Shown here piece by piece: positions 1 through 6,968 of a DNA stretch of 13,205 nt (position 1 is the stretch's first letter; every line of letters starts with the position of its first letter). A model generated the notes under the pieces. The model ran no database searches and had not been told where the DNA came from. It worked only from the letters and a program-made list of their open reading frames with translations. Location: the NCBI GenBank assembly GCA_958407085.1, contig CATYHY010000033.1, positions 1-13,205 on the forward strand. The letters are read 5' to 3'. The position numbers and the translations under genes are program-made. Origin of the DNA: an uncultured Collinsella sp. GTDB taxonomy: Bacteria; Actinomycetota; Coriobacteriia; Coriobacteriales; Coriobacteriaceae.

Positions 1-527
1 CTGAGGTCATCAACACCTATAACGAACACGACCTCGCCCGGATTCTACGCGTCTACGGCGAAGAGAAGTTTGCCTCGCAGATCGCGCGCGAGATCGTGCG
101 CCGCCGCGAGCAAGAACCGATCGAAACCACCGGCCAATTTGTCGAGATCATCAAGGCGGGTATCCCGGCTGCCGCTCGTCGGCATGGTGGACACCCGGCC
201 AAGAAAAGTTTCCAGGCCATTCGCATCGAGGTCAATCACGAGCTCGATGTGCTCGAACGAGGGCTTGATGCCGCCACCAGGTGGCTCAACCCGGGCGGAC
301 GTATCTGCGTCATCTCGTATCACTCGCTCGAGGACCGTATCGTAAAGAACCACTTTAAGGAGATGAGCCAGGGGTGCACGTGTCCGCCGGAGATTCCGGT
401 GTGCGTGTGCGGCAACGTGCCGATACTCAAGGTCATCACCCGCAAACCCTTGGTTGCCCAGCCTGATGAGGTTGAGCGCAACCCTCGGGCGAGATCAGCC
501 AAAATCCGCGTGGCGCAGCGTCTGTAG
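1..527 (+). CDS. rsmH: 16S rRNA (cytosine(1402)-N4)-methyltransferase RsmH, 3' part (N-terminus outside window)
   Basis: RsmH (MraW) uses S-adenosylmethionine to methylate N4 of C1402 in the 16S rRNA decoding centre. Reading in the frame that begins at base 3 gives 174 residues to the TAG stop, a little over half of the usual 300-340 residue protein; the SAM-binding N-terminal part lies upstream of the window. Hallmarks seen are INTYNEHDLARIL at the left edge, the HPAKKSFQAIRIEVN block (about 189-236), PGGRICVISYHSLEDRIVK (about 292-345), and the NPRARSAKIRVAQ tail. A CTC...CVC four-cysteine stretch (375-413) is typical of Gram-positive family members. Placement directly before ftsL and ftsI is the standard start of a dcw cluster, where mraZ would be expected further upstream. 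Identification is secure; only the missing 5' end is uncertain. Confidence 0.97.
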   Translation, partial: EVINTYNEHDLARILRVYGEEKFASQIAREIVRRREQEPIETTGQFVEIIKAGIPAAARRHGGHPAKKSFQAIRIEVNHELDVLERGLDAATRWLNPGGRICVISYHSLEDRIVKNHFKEMSQGCTCPPEIPVCVCGNVPILKVITRKPLVAQPDEVERNPRARSAKIRVAQRL

Positions 528-617
528 ACGCGACCGCGCGATATTGGACCTCCCGCTCGCACCATAAACGAAGCTTAAACACACTACCAACGTACTCGGG
601 ATGGGAGGCGGCATATC
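528..617 (+). promoter_or_regulatory. rsmH-ftsL intergenic region, AT-richer leader
   Basis: This 90-nt gap is AT-richer than its surroundings between about 560 and 595. TTGGAC (544-549) resembles a -35 box, but the best following hexamer (TAAACG, 565-570) leaves only a 15-nt spacer, so a promoter here is weak at best. The gap also holds CCTCCC (549-554), which is complementary to the ftsL Shine-Dalgarno. No gene or terminator is seen. Confidence 0.25.
603..608 (+). promoter_or_regulatory. Ribosome binding site of ftsL-like gene
   Basis: GGGAGG lies 9 nt before the ATG at 618 and is one of the stronger Shine-Dalgarno matches in the window. A CCTCCC copy of its exact reverse complement lies upstream at 549-554 and could mask it (see findings). 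Confidence 0.8.
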
Positions 618-1088
618 ATGGGCTACAACACTTCAAGCGCAGCACTCGCCTATGATATGAACGCCATGCCCGCCTATCGTGAGACGCCGCAGGCCCCCGT
701 TGCTCCCCGTGAGCAGCGCGCGCCGCGCTTTGATGTCTACACGGGCGCGGGCCGTCAGGCAAACCAGGTGGTAAGCCCGGTTTTCATGAGCGTTCTTAAA
801 ACGTTTTGCATCATTGCGGCCATCTTCATGACGATCGGCGTCGCCCGCGTGGCGCTCGCCGGCGTTACGGCCCAGGTGCTCAACAGCAACGCCGAGCTTA
901 CCAACACGCTCGAAAAGGCGACCGATGAGAGCTCCGACCTGGAGGTCATGCATTCGGTCTATGGCGCCGACACGCGCATTCGCGACCTTGCGGGCGCTTA
1001 TGGCATGGTGGAGCCCAGCGAGAGCGTTACACTTGATTTTTCGCAGGATGCAGCCGCGGGCGCCAACGCGACCGCGACCGCTCAGTAG
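618..1088 (+). CDS. ftsL: FtsL-like bitopic cell division protein
   Basis: This 156-residue protein has the FtsL architecture. A polar cytoplasmic N-terminus (1-52) is followed by one membrane helix (about 55-82, rich in I, A, V and F). Next comes a short extracellular helix likely to form a coiled coil (about 84-123), and then the typical end block RIRDLAGAYGMVEPSESV (120-137). The tail after 142 is Ala/Thr-rich. FtsL-family proteins pair with FtsB/DivIC and FtsQ/DivIB to activate the FtsWI synthase at the septum. FtsL diverges so fast that sequence alone rarely proves it. The call rests on topology, the GMV-type C-terminal block, and position between rsmH and ftsI. The start is supported by GGGAGG at 603-608, 9 nt before the ATG. 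The cytoplasmic tail is longer than in E. coli FtsL. The main alternative is an FtsB/DivIC-type septum formation initiator. Confidence 0.78.
   Translation: MGYNTSSAALAYDMNAMPAYRETPQAPVAPREQRAPRFDVYTGAGRQANQVVSPVFMSVLKTFCIIAAIFMTIGVARVALAGVTAQVLNSNAELTNTLEKATDESSDLEVMHSVYGADTRIRDLAGAYGMVEPSESVTLDFSQDAAAGANATATAQ
698..718 (+). repeat. 8-bp hairpin in the 5' coding part of the ftsL-like gene
   Basis: CGTTGCTC (698-705) can pair with GAGCAGCG (711-718), one pair being G-U, with a 5-nt loop. It lies 80 nt into the gene, in the codons for the cytoplasmic tail. It is modest alone and is listed because similar hairpins occur early in ftsI, ftsW and ftsQ. Confidence 0.45.
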
Positions 1089-1105
1089 CAAGACGGTAGC
1101 TGAGT

Positions 1106-2971
1106 ATGACAAATGACTATCGCCGCGGTTCCGATGGGGGCCGCGGTTCTGGACGTCCCTCGTCGCGGGGACGTTCTGGTTATCAAGGAACGGGTCGGCA
1201 ATCTTACAACGCCGGGCAGTCCCGTGGCAACGACCCGGCGTCGCGACTTCGCGGCTCGGGCGGCCCTCAAGTGCATAACACCAGGTCGCGCAAGAGTTCG
1301 TCGACCGAATGGCTCACAGGCGCGCCTCTGCCTCGCCGCAAAGCCGTCATGGGCTTCATTGGGCTTGGCTTGGGCTTGGGCGTCTTTCGCCTTGCCGACT
1401 ATCAAATTGTCGAAGCCGATAAACTGCGCGAGCGTGCCGATGCGCGCCGCCTGCTTGCGCAGACCCTCTATGCCAAACGCGGCACCATCTACGACCGCAA
1501 CGGCAACGTGTTGGCGTCGTCGGTCGAATGTCGCAACATCGCCGTGAACCCGCAGCTTGTCGAGGATGTTGACAAGACGGTGTCGGCGCTGGTCAAGGCA
1601 ACTGGAATCGATAAAAAGACCTGCCGCAAGCTCGTCGAGTCCGATGGAACCTGGGTGTATATCAAGCGCCAGGTGGACGAAGACGATGTTGCGGCGCTGG
1701 AGAAGAAGAACCTGCCCGGCGTGCTTTTTGAGCAGGCCATGAAGCGTGTATATCCATACGGCAATCTGGCATCGCAGGTGCTGGGTGTAGTGAATGTAGA
1801 TAACGACGGCTTGACGGGTCTCGAAAAGCAATACAACAAGCTTCTGACCGGCACGAACGGTTCTCTCGTACGCGAGCGCGCGAGGGACGGCAGCTATATC
1901 GCGGGCGGTGCCTATAAAAAGGTGGCTGCGGTCGACGGCGTTGATATCGTGACGACGCTCGACGTCAATATCCAGCGTGCGGCCGAGGATGCCCTGGCAG
2001 AGGCAGTTGAGAAGACTAAGGCCAAGAACGGCTCGGCGCTGGTCACCGATCCTACGACAGGCGAGATCTTGGCAGCCTGCTCGTATCCGACTTACGACCA
2101 GACCGATCTGGAAAACGCCAAGACCGAGGATATGAACTTGCGCCTGGTCACCGACGCCTACGAGCCCGGCTCGGTTTTTAAGACGCTCGTGGCGGGCGCC
2201 GGCTTCGACTTGGGCGTCGTGCGATCGAGTACGTCGTTTGAGGTGCCGGCGAGCATCAAGGTGGGCGACGATACCGTCACCGATGCCGACAAGCGCGACT
2301 ACGCCATGACCATGGATGTGCGCGAGATGATGCGCCGTTCGTCCAACGTGGGCTTTGTCCTGGTGGGGCGCAAGATCGGTGCCGACGACTTTGCCGCCTA
2401 TGTGGACAAGTGGGGCATCGGTCACAGCTCTGGTGTAGATTTTCCGGGCGAGAGCCTGGGTATCGTCAAGGAGCGTGACCAGTATGACGGCGCCACGCTG
2501 GGCTCGATGAGCTTTGGACAGGCACTGTCCGTCTCGCCGATTGAGATCGCACGTGCCGTGGGCGGCATCGCCAACGGCGGCGTGATGATGACACCGCACT
2601 TCTATAAGTCCAGCAAAGGCGACGAGAAAGACTGGGGCGAAGGCGAGCGCGCGATTTCTGAGGATGCTGCATCCCAGGTGACATCGTGCATGCAGACGGT
2701 CGTGTCCGAGGGAACGGGCGTTGGCGGCGCGGTTGACGGCTATGACGTGGCGGGTAAGACCGGTACGGCCGAACGTGCCGACGAGAACGGCGGCTACCTC
2801 AAGGAGAACTACATGTCGTCCTTTATGGGCTTTGCACCGGCACAATCGCCCAAGGTGCTGTGCTATATCACGCTCGACGGAACGCCGAGCGGCTCAGATG
2901 CCGCTGCGGTGCCGTTCCAGTCCATTATGGCCAACGCGCTCGACGTGCTGGGTATCCCGCGCACGAGGTAG
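1106..2971 (+). CDS. ftsI: Septal penicillin-binding protein, peptidoglycan D,D-transpeptidase FtsI/PBP2B-type
   Basis: This class B penicillin-binding protein (621 residues) cross-links septal peptidoglycan outside the membrane, working with FtsW. Domains in order: a low-complexity Arg/Gly/Ser-rich cytoplasmic tail (1-79), a Gly/Leu-rich membrane helix (about 80-100), a PBP dimerisation domain starting near KRGTIYDRNGNVLASS (124-139), and a transpeptidase domain. Active-site motifs are complete: SVFK with nucleophile Ser356 and Lys359, SSN at 412-414, and KTGT at 551-554. The protein ends soon after the catalytic domain, so it lacks the PASTA repeats of PBP2x/SpoVD types. No strong Shine-Dalgarno precedes ATG 1106, and the gap to the upstream gene is only 17 nt, so translational coupling is likely. 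A shorter start would remove the tail, but no better-supported start is visible before the membrane helix. Confidence 0.96.
   Translation: MTNDYRRGSDGGRGSGRPSSRGRSGYQGTGRQSYNAGQSRGNDPASRLRGSGGPQVHNTRSRKSSSTEWLTGAPLPRRKAVMGFIGLGLGLGVFRLADYQIVEADKLRERADARRLLAQTLYAKRGTIYDRNGNVLASSVECRNIAVNPQLVEDVDKTVSALVKATGIDKKTCRKLVESDGTWVYIKRQVDEDDVAALEKKNLPGVLFEQAMKRVYPYGNLASQVLGVVNVDNDGLTGLEKQYNKLLTGTNGSLVRERARDGSYIAGGAYKKVAAVDGVDIVTTLDVNIQRAAEDALAEAVEKTKAKNGSALVTDPTTGEILAACSYPTYDQTDLENAKTEDMNLRLVTDAYEPGSVFKTLVAGAGFDLGVVRSSTSFEVPASIKVGDDTVTDADKRDYAMTMDVREMMRRSSNVGFVLVGRKIGADDFAAYVDKWGIGHSSGVDFPGESLGIVKERDQYDGATLGSMSFGQALSVSPIEIARAVGGIANGGVMMTPHFYKSSKGDEKDWGEGERAISEDAASQVTSCMQTVVSEGTGVGGAVDGYDVAGKTGTAERADENGGYLKENYMSSFMGFAPAQSPKVLCYITLDGTPSGSDAAAVPFQSIMANALDVLGIPRTR
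1151..1176 (+). repeat. Inverted repeat (hairpin) in the 5' coding part of ftsI
   Basis: GGACGTCCCT (1151-1160) can pair with GGGGACGTTC (1167-1176) across a 6-nt loop. This gives 10 bp, two of them G-U. It lies 45 nt into ftsI, in the codons for the Arg/Gly/Ser-rich tail. No T-run follows, so it is not an intrinsic terminator. A function is not shown. Confidence 0.6.
1359..1382 (+). repeat. Short imperfect TTGGGC tandem repeat in ftsI
   Basis: Imperfect TTGGGC/TTGGCT units encode the GLGLGLG stretch (86-92) of the FtsI membrane helix. The helix is therefore unusually glycine-rich. This is simple repetition in coding sequence and could be a slippage site. Confidence 0.5.
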
Positions 2972-3096
2972 GGGGTTACAATCTTGAGCGTGGTCTGCCG
3001 TTTGATCTGAAGGGTGTTCACATGCCCTGCACCACGCGCGCATGGCACTGGGATACAATACGCCGATAGCATTATTAGGTTTACAGGGGAGCTGCA
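2972..3096 (+). promoter_or_regulatory. ftsI-murF intergenic region with nested inverted repeat and promoter-like hexamers
   Basis: This 125-nt gap is the largest in the window. GCGTGGT (2988-2994) can pair with ACCACGC (3031-3037), enclosing a smaller AGGG (3011-3014)/CCCT (3025-3028) stem. No T-run follows, so it is not a classic terminator. Two TACAAT hexamers (2977-2982 and 3054-3059) fit a -10 box, but neither has a good -35 box at 16-18 nt. The second, 38 nt before murF, is the better candidate for a murF promoter. No coding frame that looks real is present, and murE, often found at this place, is absent. Confidence 0.35.
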
Positions 3097-4521
3097 ATGA
3101 TAGAGATCGCCGTCAACAACCTCGCGGCCGCAACAGGGGCCCGAACCGTGACGGGAGAAGCCGATCGGGTATGCCGCGGGTGCGTTATCGACTCGCGCCA
3201 GGTCGAGGAAGGGACGATTTTCGTCGCCTTTCCCGGTGAAAACGTCGACGGCAATGATTTTGCTTCCCGTGCCGTCCAGTCGGGTGCCGGCGCCGTCGTG
3301 ATGACGCGTGAGCCCGAGGCCGAGCTGGTCTCGCTGGCGCAGGACAAGGGCTGTGCCATCTTGCTGACCGATGATCCCGAGGAGTTTCTGCTGCGTTTGG
3401 CGCACGCGTACCGTCTGGAGCTTGGCTGCCTGGTCGTTGGCATTACCGGTTCCATCGGCAAGACGACGACCAAGGACGTGCTCGCCGCTGTGCTCGCCAA
3501 GCGCTATCGTGTCTGGGCCACCAGGGGCAATTTCAATAACCTGATCGGCATGCCGCTCACGGTGCTTTCCGCTCCGGCCGATACCGAGGTCCTGGTGCTC
3601 GAGATGGGCATGAACCATTTCCACGAGATTGAGCGCCTGTCCCAGTCCGCCAATCCCAACCTTGCCATCGTGAGCAAGATCGGCACCTCTCATATCGGCA
3701 TTTTGGGTAGCCGCGAGAATATCGCCCGCGCTAAGGCCGAGATTGTCCAGGGTATGTGCGCCGCTGGCGACTTCTTGCCGCTGCTGGTTTTGGGCGGCGA
3801 GGACGACTTTACACCGTTCATTCGCGATACGTTCGCCCAGCCTGCTGGTATCGACGTGATGCTGGCCGGCGTCTCGGACGATGATGAGGTCCGTGCCCGC
3901 GACGTTCGTGTTGATGACGAGGGCCGTCCGGTCTTTACGCTCGATTTTGGCCAGGGTGAGACGATCGATACCATGCTTGCCATCCCCGGCGTGCAGTCCG
4001 TTCCTAATGCCGTTAAGGCCGCCGCGGTTGCCTATCGCTTGGGCGTGACGCCCGAGCAGATCGATGCTGCCTTTAGGGGCCTCACGATCACCGGTCACCG
4101 CCAGGAGATCAAGCGCGCCAAGAGCGGTGCACGCATCGTCGATGACTCCTATAACGCCAGTGCCGAATCGATGGCTGCTGGCCTCGATCTGCTGTGCTCG
4201 CTTTCGTGCACGGGGTCTCGCATGGCTATCCTGGGCGAGATGGGCGAGATGGGCGATGAGGCTCCTCGCATGCATGAGCTCGTGGGCGCCTATGCCGCCG
4301 CCAAGAAGCTCGACATGCTGGCGTGCGTGGGTGGTGAGCTGGCCCAGCTTATGGCCGATGCCGCGCGCATGATGGGTATGGACGAGGACCGCATCCAGGT
4401 GTTCTCCGATTATCAGCAGGTGCTCGACCGCATGGGCGGCGCGCTTGAAAAACATGATGTTGTACTGGTCAAGGGTTCCCGCTTTGTTGAGCTCGACCGC
4501 TTTGTGGAAGGTGTGTGCTAG
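3097..4521 (+). CDS. murF: UDP-N-acetylmuramoyl-tripeptide--D-alanyl-D-alanine ligase MurF
   Basis: MurF is the last cytoplasmic Mur ligase. It uses ATP to join D-Ala-D-Ala to UDP-MurNAc-tripeptide. The 474-residue length fits the family. N-terminal domain: VIDSRQVEEGTIFVAFPGE (30-48). Central ATPase domain: P-loop GITGSIGKTTTKD (115-127), GNFNNLIGMP (144-153), EMGMNHFHEI (169-178), and likely carbamylated Lys213 in RAKAEIV. C-terminal domain: VDDSYNASAESM (348-359), the LGEMGEMGDEA loop (379-389) and VKGSR (458-462). The P-loop has Ile where many MurF have Asn, a variation I recall from other Gram-positive MurF. The start is supported by AGGGGAG at 3085-3091, 5 nt before the ATG. It opens the tight murF-murG block; mraY begins 3 nt after its stop. 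Confidence 0.97.
   Translation: MIEIAVNNLAAATGARTVTGEADRVCRGCVIDSRQVEEGTIFVAFPGENVDGNDFASRAVQSGAGAVVMTREPEAELVSLAQDKGCAILLTDDPEEFLLRLAHAYRLELGCLVVGITGSIGKTTTKDVLAAVLAKRYRVWATRGNFNNLIGMPLTVLSAPADTEVLVLEMGMNHFHEIERLSQSANPNLAIVSKIGTSHIGILGSRENIARAKAEIVQGMCAAGDFLPLLVLGGEDDFTPFIRDTFAQPAGIDVMLAGVSDDDEVRARDVRVDDEGRPVFTLDFGQGETIDTMLAIPGVQSVPNAVKAAAVAYRLGVTPEQIDAAFRGLTITGHRQEIKRAKSGARIVDDSYNASAESMAAGLDLLCSLSCTGSRMAILGEMGEMGDEAPRMHELVGAYAAAKKLDMLACVGGELAQLMADAARMMGMDEDRIQVFSDYQQVLDRMGGALEKHDVVLVKGSRFVELDRFVEGVC
4232..4258 (+). repeat. 9-nt tandem repeat in murF (about 2.8 copies)
   Basis: TGGGCGAGA occurs twice in a row (4232-4249), followed by TGGGCGATG (4250-4258). It encodes GEMGEMGD in the conserved C-terminal loop of MurF. 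Because the family normally has a similar LGxMxELG motif, this is probably codon reuse rather than an expansion. Confidence 0.7.
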
Positions 4522-4524
4522 CCC

Positions 4525-5544
4525 ATGTTCGGCAATCCCTCGTATCCTACGTATCAGGCCTTTTTGGGACTTGGCATCGCTGCCGCCATTGCGCTGCTGC
4601 TTATGCCGTGGTGGATTAAGCTGCTGAAGGTCGAGGGTATCGGCCAACAGGTCCGAGCCGACGGCCCCAAGCGTCATTTGATTAAGCAGGGTACGCCGAC
4701 CATGGGTGGCGTCATCATCCTTGTCGCGATATCGCTGACCTGCCTGCTGATGGGCAAGCTCACCACCGAGCTCGTGCTCGTGCTGCTCGCCACGCTGGCG
4801 ACCGGCGTGCTGGGCCTGATCGACGACCTGACCTCCGTTACGCATGGGCGCTCGCTCGGTCTGACGCCTCATGCCAAGATGATCGGCCTAACCATTATCT
4901 GTGTCACCTTTACGGTACTTGCCGTTAACTGGTGCGGCGTCGCCCCCGAGATTCGTTTTCCCGGCGGCCTGACGATTGACCTTGGCGTGCTTTCGACCAC
5001 CATCTGCGGCCTTTCGTTCCCGTGGCTCTACATTGTCTTTTGCTGGCTGATGATCGCCGGTCTTTCTAATGCCGTGAACCTGACCGATGGCCTTGACGGT
5101 CTTGCTGGCGGCACCTCCATGATTGCCATGCTCGCCATGGCTGCCATGGCGTTTTTGCACGGAGACGTGAACCTGTCCATCTTCTGCACCGCGTGTGCCG
5201 GTGCCTGCTTGGGCTTTCTGTGGTTCAACTGCTATCCGGCGAGCATCTTTATGGGCGATACCGGCTCGCTTGCCCTAGGCGCCGCGTTTGCCTGCACGTC
5301 CATCATGACCAACACCGAGGTCGTCTCCCTCATCATCGGCGGCCTGTTTATCGTTGAGACCCTGTCGGTCATGATTCAGGTTGTCTACTTCCACTTTACG
5401 CACAAGCGCGTCTTCCTTATGGCGCCCATCCATCATCATTTCGAAAAGAAGGGCTGGGCCGAGACCAAGGTCGTCATCCGTTTTTGGATTATCGCTGCTG
5501 CCTTTGGTGCCGTTGGCCTTGCCCTGTTCTTCCAGTTGGGATAG
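4525..5544 (+). CDS. mraY: Phospho-N-acetylmuramoyl-pentapeptide-transferase MraY
   Basis: MraY is the polytopic inner-membrane enzyme that moves phospho-MurNAc-pentapeptide from UDP to undecaprenyl phosphate, making lipid I. The 339-residue protein shows about ten hydrophobic segments and the family signatures: GTPTMGGVIIL (56-66), the Mg-binding Asp pair in LIDDL (D100, D101), NLTDGLDGLAGG (185-196), FMGDTGSLALG (242-252), and the HHH box with FEKKGW (303-311). All catalytic residues expected from structural work on the family are present. It starts 3 nt after murF. The nearest Shine-Dalgarno-like stretch, GGAAGG (4506-4511), is 13 nt away and lies inside murF. Translation is therefore probably coupled to murF termination. 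MurD follows 9 nt downstream. Confidence 0.98.
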   Translation: MFGNPSYPTYQAFLGLGIAAAIALLLMPWWIKLLKVEGIGQQVRADGPKRHLIKQGTPTMGGVIILVAISLTCLLMGKLTTELVLVLLATLATGVLGLIDDLTSVTHGRSLGLTPHAKMIGLTIICVTFTVLAVNWCGVAPEIRFPGGLTIDLGVLSTTICGLSFPWLYIVFCWLMIAGLSNAVNLTDGLDGLAGGTSMIAMLAMAAMAFLHGDVNLSIFCTACAGACLGFLWFNCYPASIFMGDTGSLALGAAFACTSIMTNTEVVSLIIGGLFIVETLSVMIQVVYFHFTHKRVFLMAPIHHHFEKKGWAETKVVIRFWIIAAAFGAVGLALFFQLG

Positions 5545-5553
5545 TGGTCTTTC

Positions 5554-6960
5554 ATGCCTCTTGCTGATGTCTTTAGCCTGCTCGTTTTGGGTCAGGGCAA
5601 ATCCGGTCTCGATGTCGCCCGCTGGGCGCTGGCACATCCCGAGCGCGTAAGTGCCGTTACCGTGTATGGCGGTGGCACCTCTGAGCCCAATGACGCCACG
5701 CGTGCGCTCGAGGCTGCTGGTGCGTCGTTTGTCTATGGGACCGAACAGGTCGAGGGCGCCTATGACGTATGCGTGACGTGCCCGGGCATCTCGGAGTTCT
5801 CGGGCTTCTTTAAGGCCGGGCGCGAGCATGCCGCCCAGATTATGGGTGAGCCCGAGTTTGCCTATCGCCTGTCGCCCGATAACTGGATTGCCATCACGGG
5901 CACCAACGGCAAGACGACCACCACGTCGCTGACTGATTATCTGCTTAAGGCTGCCGGCGAGGCCAGCGTTGCTGTCGGCAACATCGGCGAGCCGCCGGTC
6001 AACGAGATTGACGGCCGAGCCCACAACGAGTGGTTTGTGGCTGAGCTCTCGAGCTATCAGATTGCTACGACAACCGAGCTCCACCCCCGCGTGGCGGTGC
6101 TGCTCAACATCACTCCCGACCACTTGGGCTGGCATAAGAGCCATAAGAACTACGCGCTTGCCAAGATCAAACTGTTTGACAATATGGTCGATGACGATCT
6201 GGCGGTTGTCGACGTCGAAGACGCCGGCATTCACGAGTTCGATGAGTACATCTACACGCCGGGTCGTCGCATCTGCAAGGTTGCCTTTGACGAGCCCGAG
6301 GGCGAGGATGCCGCCTTTGTGCGCGACGGCAAGATGGTCGTGCGCCTGAAGGGCGTCGAGACCCCGCTCATCGCTACATCCGAGCTCAAGATCTCGGGCC
6401 ATCACAATGTTATCAATGCCCTGTGCGCCGCCACGGCTGCCTTGGCGGTCGGTGCCGATGTCGATGGTGTCTGCCGCGGTCTTGCCTCGTTCCAGCCGCT
6501 CGAGCACCGCGTGGAGCCGTGTGGCGAGATTGACGGCGTGCGCTACGTCAACGATTCCAAGGCGACCAACACCGATGCGGTCGAGAAGGCACTGACGGCA
6601 TTTCCCGATGACGACGTGATCTTGCTGCTCGGCGGCCACGATAAGGGCACGCCGCTCACGGACTTCGCGCGCGTCGTTATGGACAACGTGCGCTCGGTCG
6701 TCTGCTTTGGCGATGCGCGCGAGCGCTTCACCGCCGCTATGGACGAGGCCGATGTCGATGGCGATGTGGATATCGCTCAGGCGGATGACCTGCGCGACGC
6801 CGTGGACGTTGCCCGTTCGCTGTCGAGCCGTGGCGATGTGATCTTACTTTCTCCTGCCTGCTCTTCGTTCGATGAGTTCTCGGGCTATGAGGAGCGCGGC
6901 CGCGTGTTTAAGGACTACGTGGCCCAGCTTGCCGCTGCAGCGAAATCACAAATGGAATAG
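5554..6960 (+). CDS. murD: UDP-N-acetylmuramoyl-L-alanine--D-glutamate ligase MurD
   Basis: MurD adds D-glutamate to UDP-MurNAc-L-Ala using ATP in the cytoplasm. The protein has 468 residues, within family range. The N-terminal Rossmann-like domain begins LVLGQGKSGLDVARW (10-24). The P-loop is GTNGKTTTT (116-124), followed by VAELSSYQI (162-170) and LNITPDH with metal-site His190. Lys204 in ALAK is the likely carbamylated lysine. The C-terminal domain has HRVE (318-321), NDSKATN (333-339), GGHDKG (360-365) and LLSPACSSFDEF (431-442). The stretch after His190 reads LGWH where many MurD have LDRH or LDWH, so a usually acidic position is Gly192. ATG 5554 is 9 nt after mraY and lacks a good Shine-Dalgarno, which suggests coupling. 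The start sits just before the conserved first strand, so it is unlikely to be wrong by much. Confidence 0.97.
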   Translation: MPLADVFSLLVLGQGKSGLDVARWALAHPERVSAVTVYGGGTSEPNDATRALEAAGASFVYGTEQVEGAYDVCVTCPGISEFSGFFKAGREHAAQIMGEPEFAYRLSPDNWIAITGTNGKTTTTSLTDYLLKAAGEASVAVGNIGEPPVNEIDGRAHNEWFVAELSSYQIATTTELHPRVAVLLNITPDHLGWHKSHKNYALAKIKLFDNMVDDDLAVVDVEDAGIHEFDEYIYTPGRRICKVAFDEPEGEDAAFVRDGKMVVRLKGVETPLIATSELKISGHHNVINALCAATAALAVGADVDGVCRGLASFQPLEHRVEPCGEIDGVRYVNDSKATNTDAVEKALTAFPDDDVILLLGGHDKGTPLTDFARVVMDNVRSVVCFGDARERFTAAMDEADVDGDVDIAQADDLRDAVDVARSLSSRGDVILLSPACSSFDEFSGYEERGRVFKDYVAQLAAAAKSQME

Positions 6961-6963
6961 GGG
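6959..6963 (+). promoter_or_regulatory. Ribosome binding site selecting the GTG start of ftsW
   Basis: AGGGG overlaps the murD stop codon and sits 5 nt before GTG 6969. It favours this start over ATG 6996, whose nearest purine-rich stretch is about 14 nt away. Confidence 0.65.
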
Positions 6964-6968
6964 TTGCG

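Noticed and set aside
3..35. GAGGTC/GACCTC inverted repeat at the left edge
   Set aside because: Only 6 bp with a 21-nt loop inside rsmH coding sequence; expected by chance.
1082..2845. 587-codon open frame on the minus strand opposite ftsI
   Set aside because: It mirrors ftsI codon by codon, and its product is His/Arg/Gln-rich low-quality sequence with no recognisable domain. Long antisense frames are expected in GC-rich coding DNA.
2863..4872. 669-codon open frame on the minus strand spanning the ftsI end, gap, murF and mraY start
   Set aside because: It is striking in length, but it crosses three unrelated genes, has antisense-type composition, and shows no domain. The plus-strand genes are certain.
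5275..6639. 454-codon open frame on the minus strand opposite mraY and murD
   Set aside because: It is a shadow of strongly supported plus-strand genes, with no motif or plausible context.
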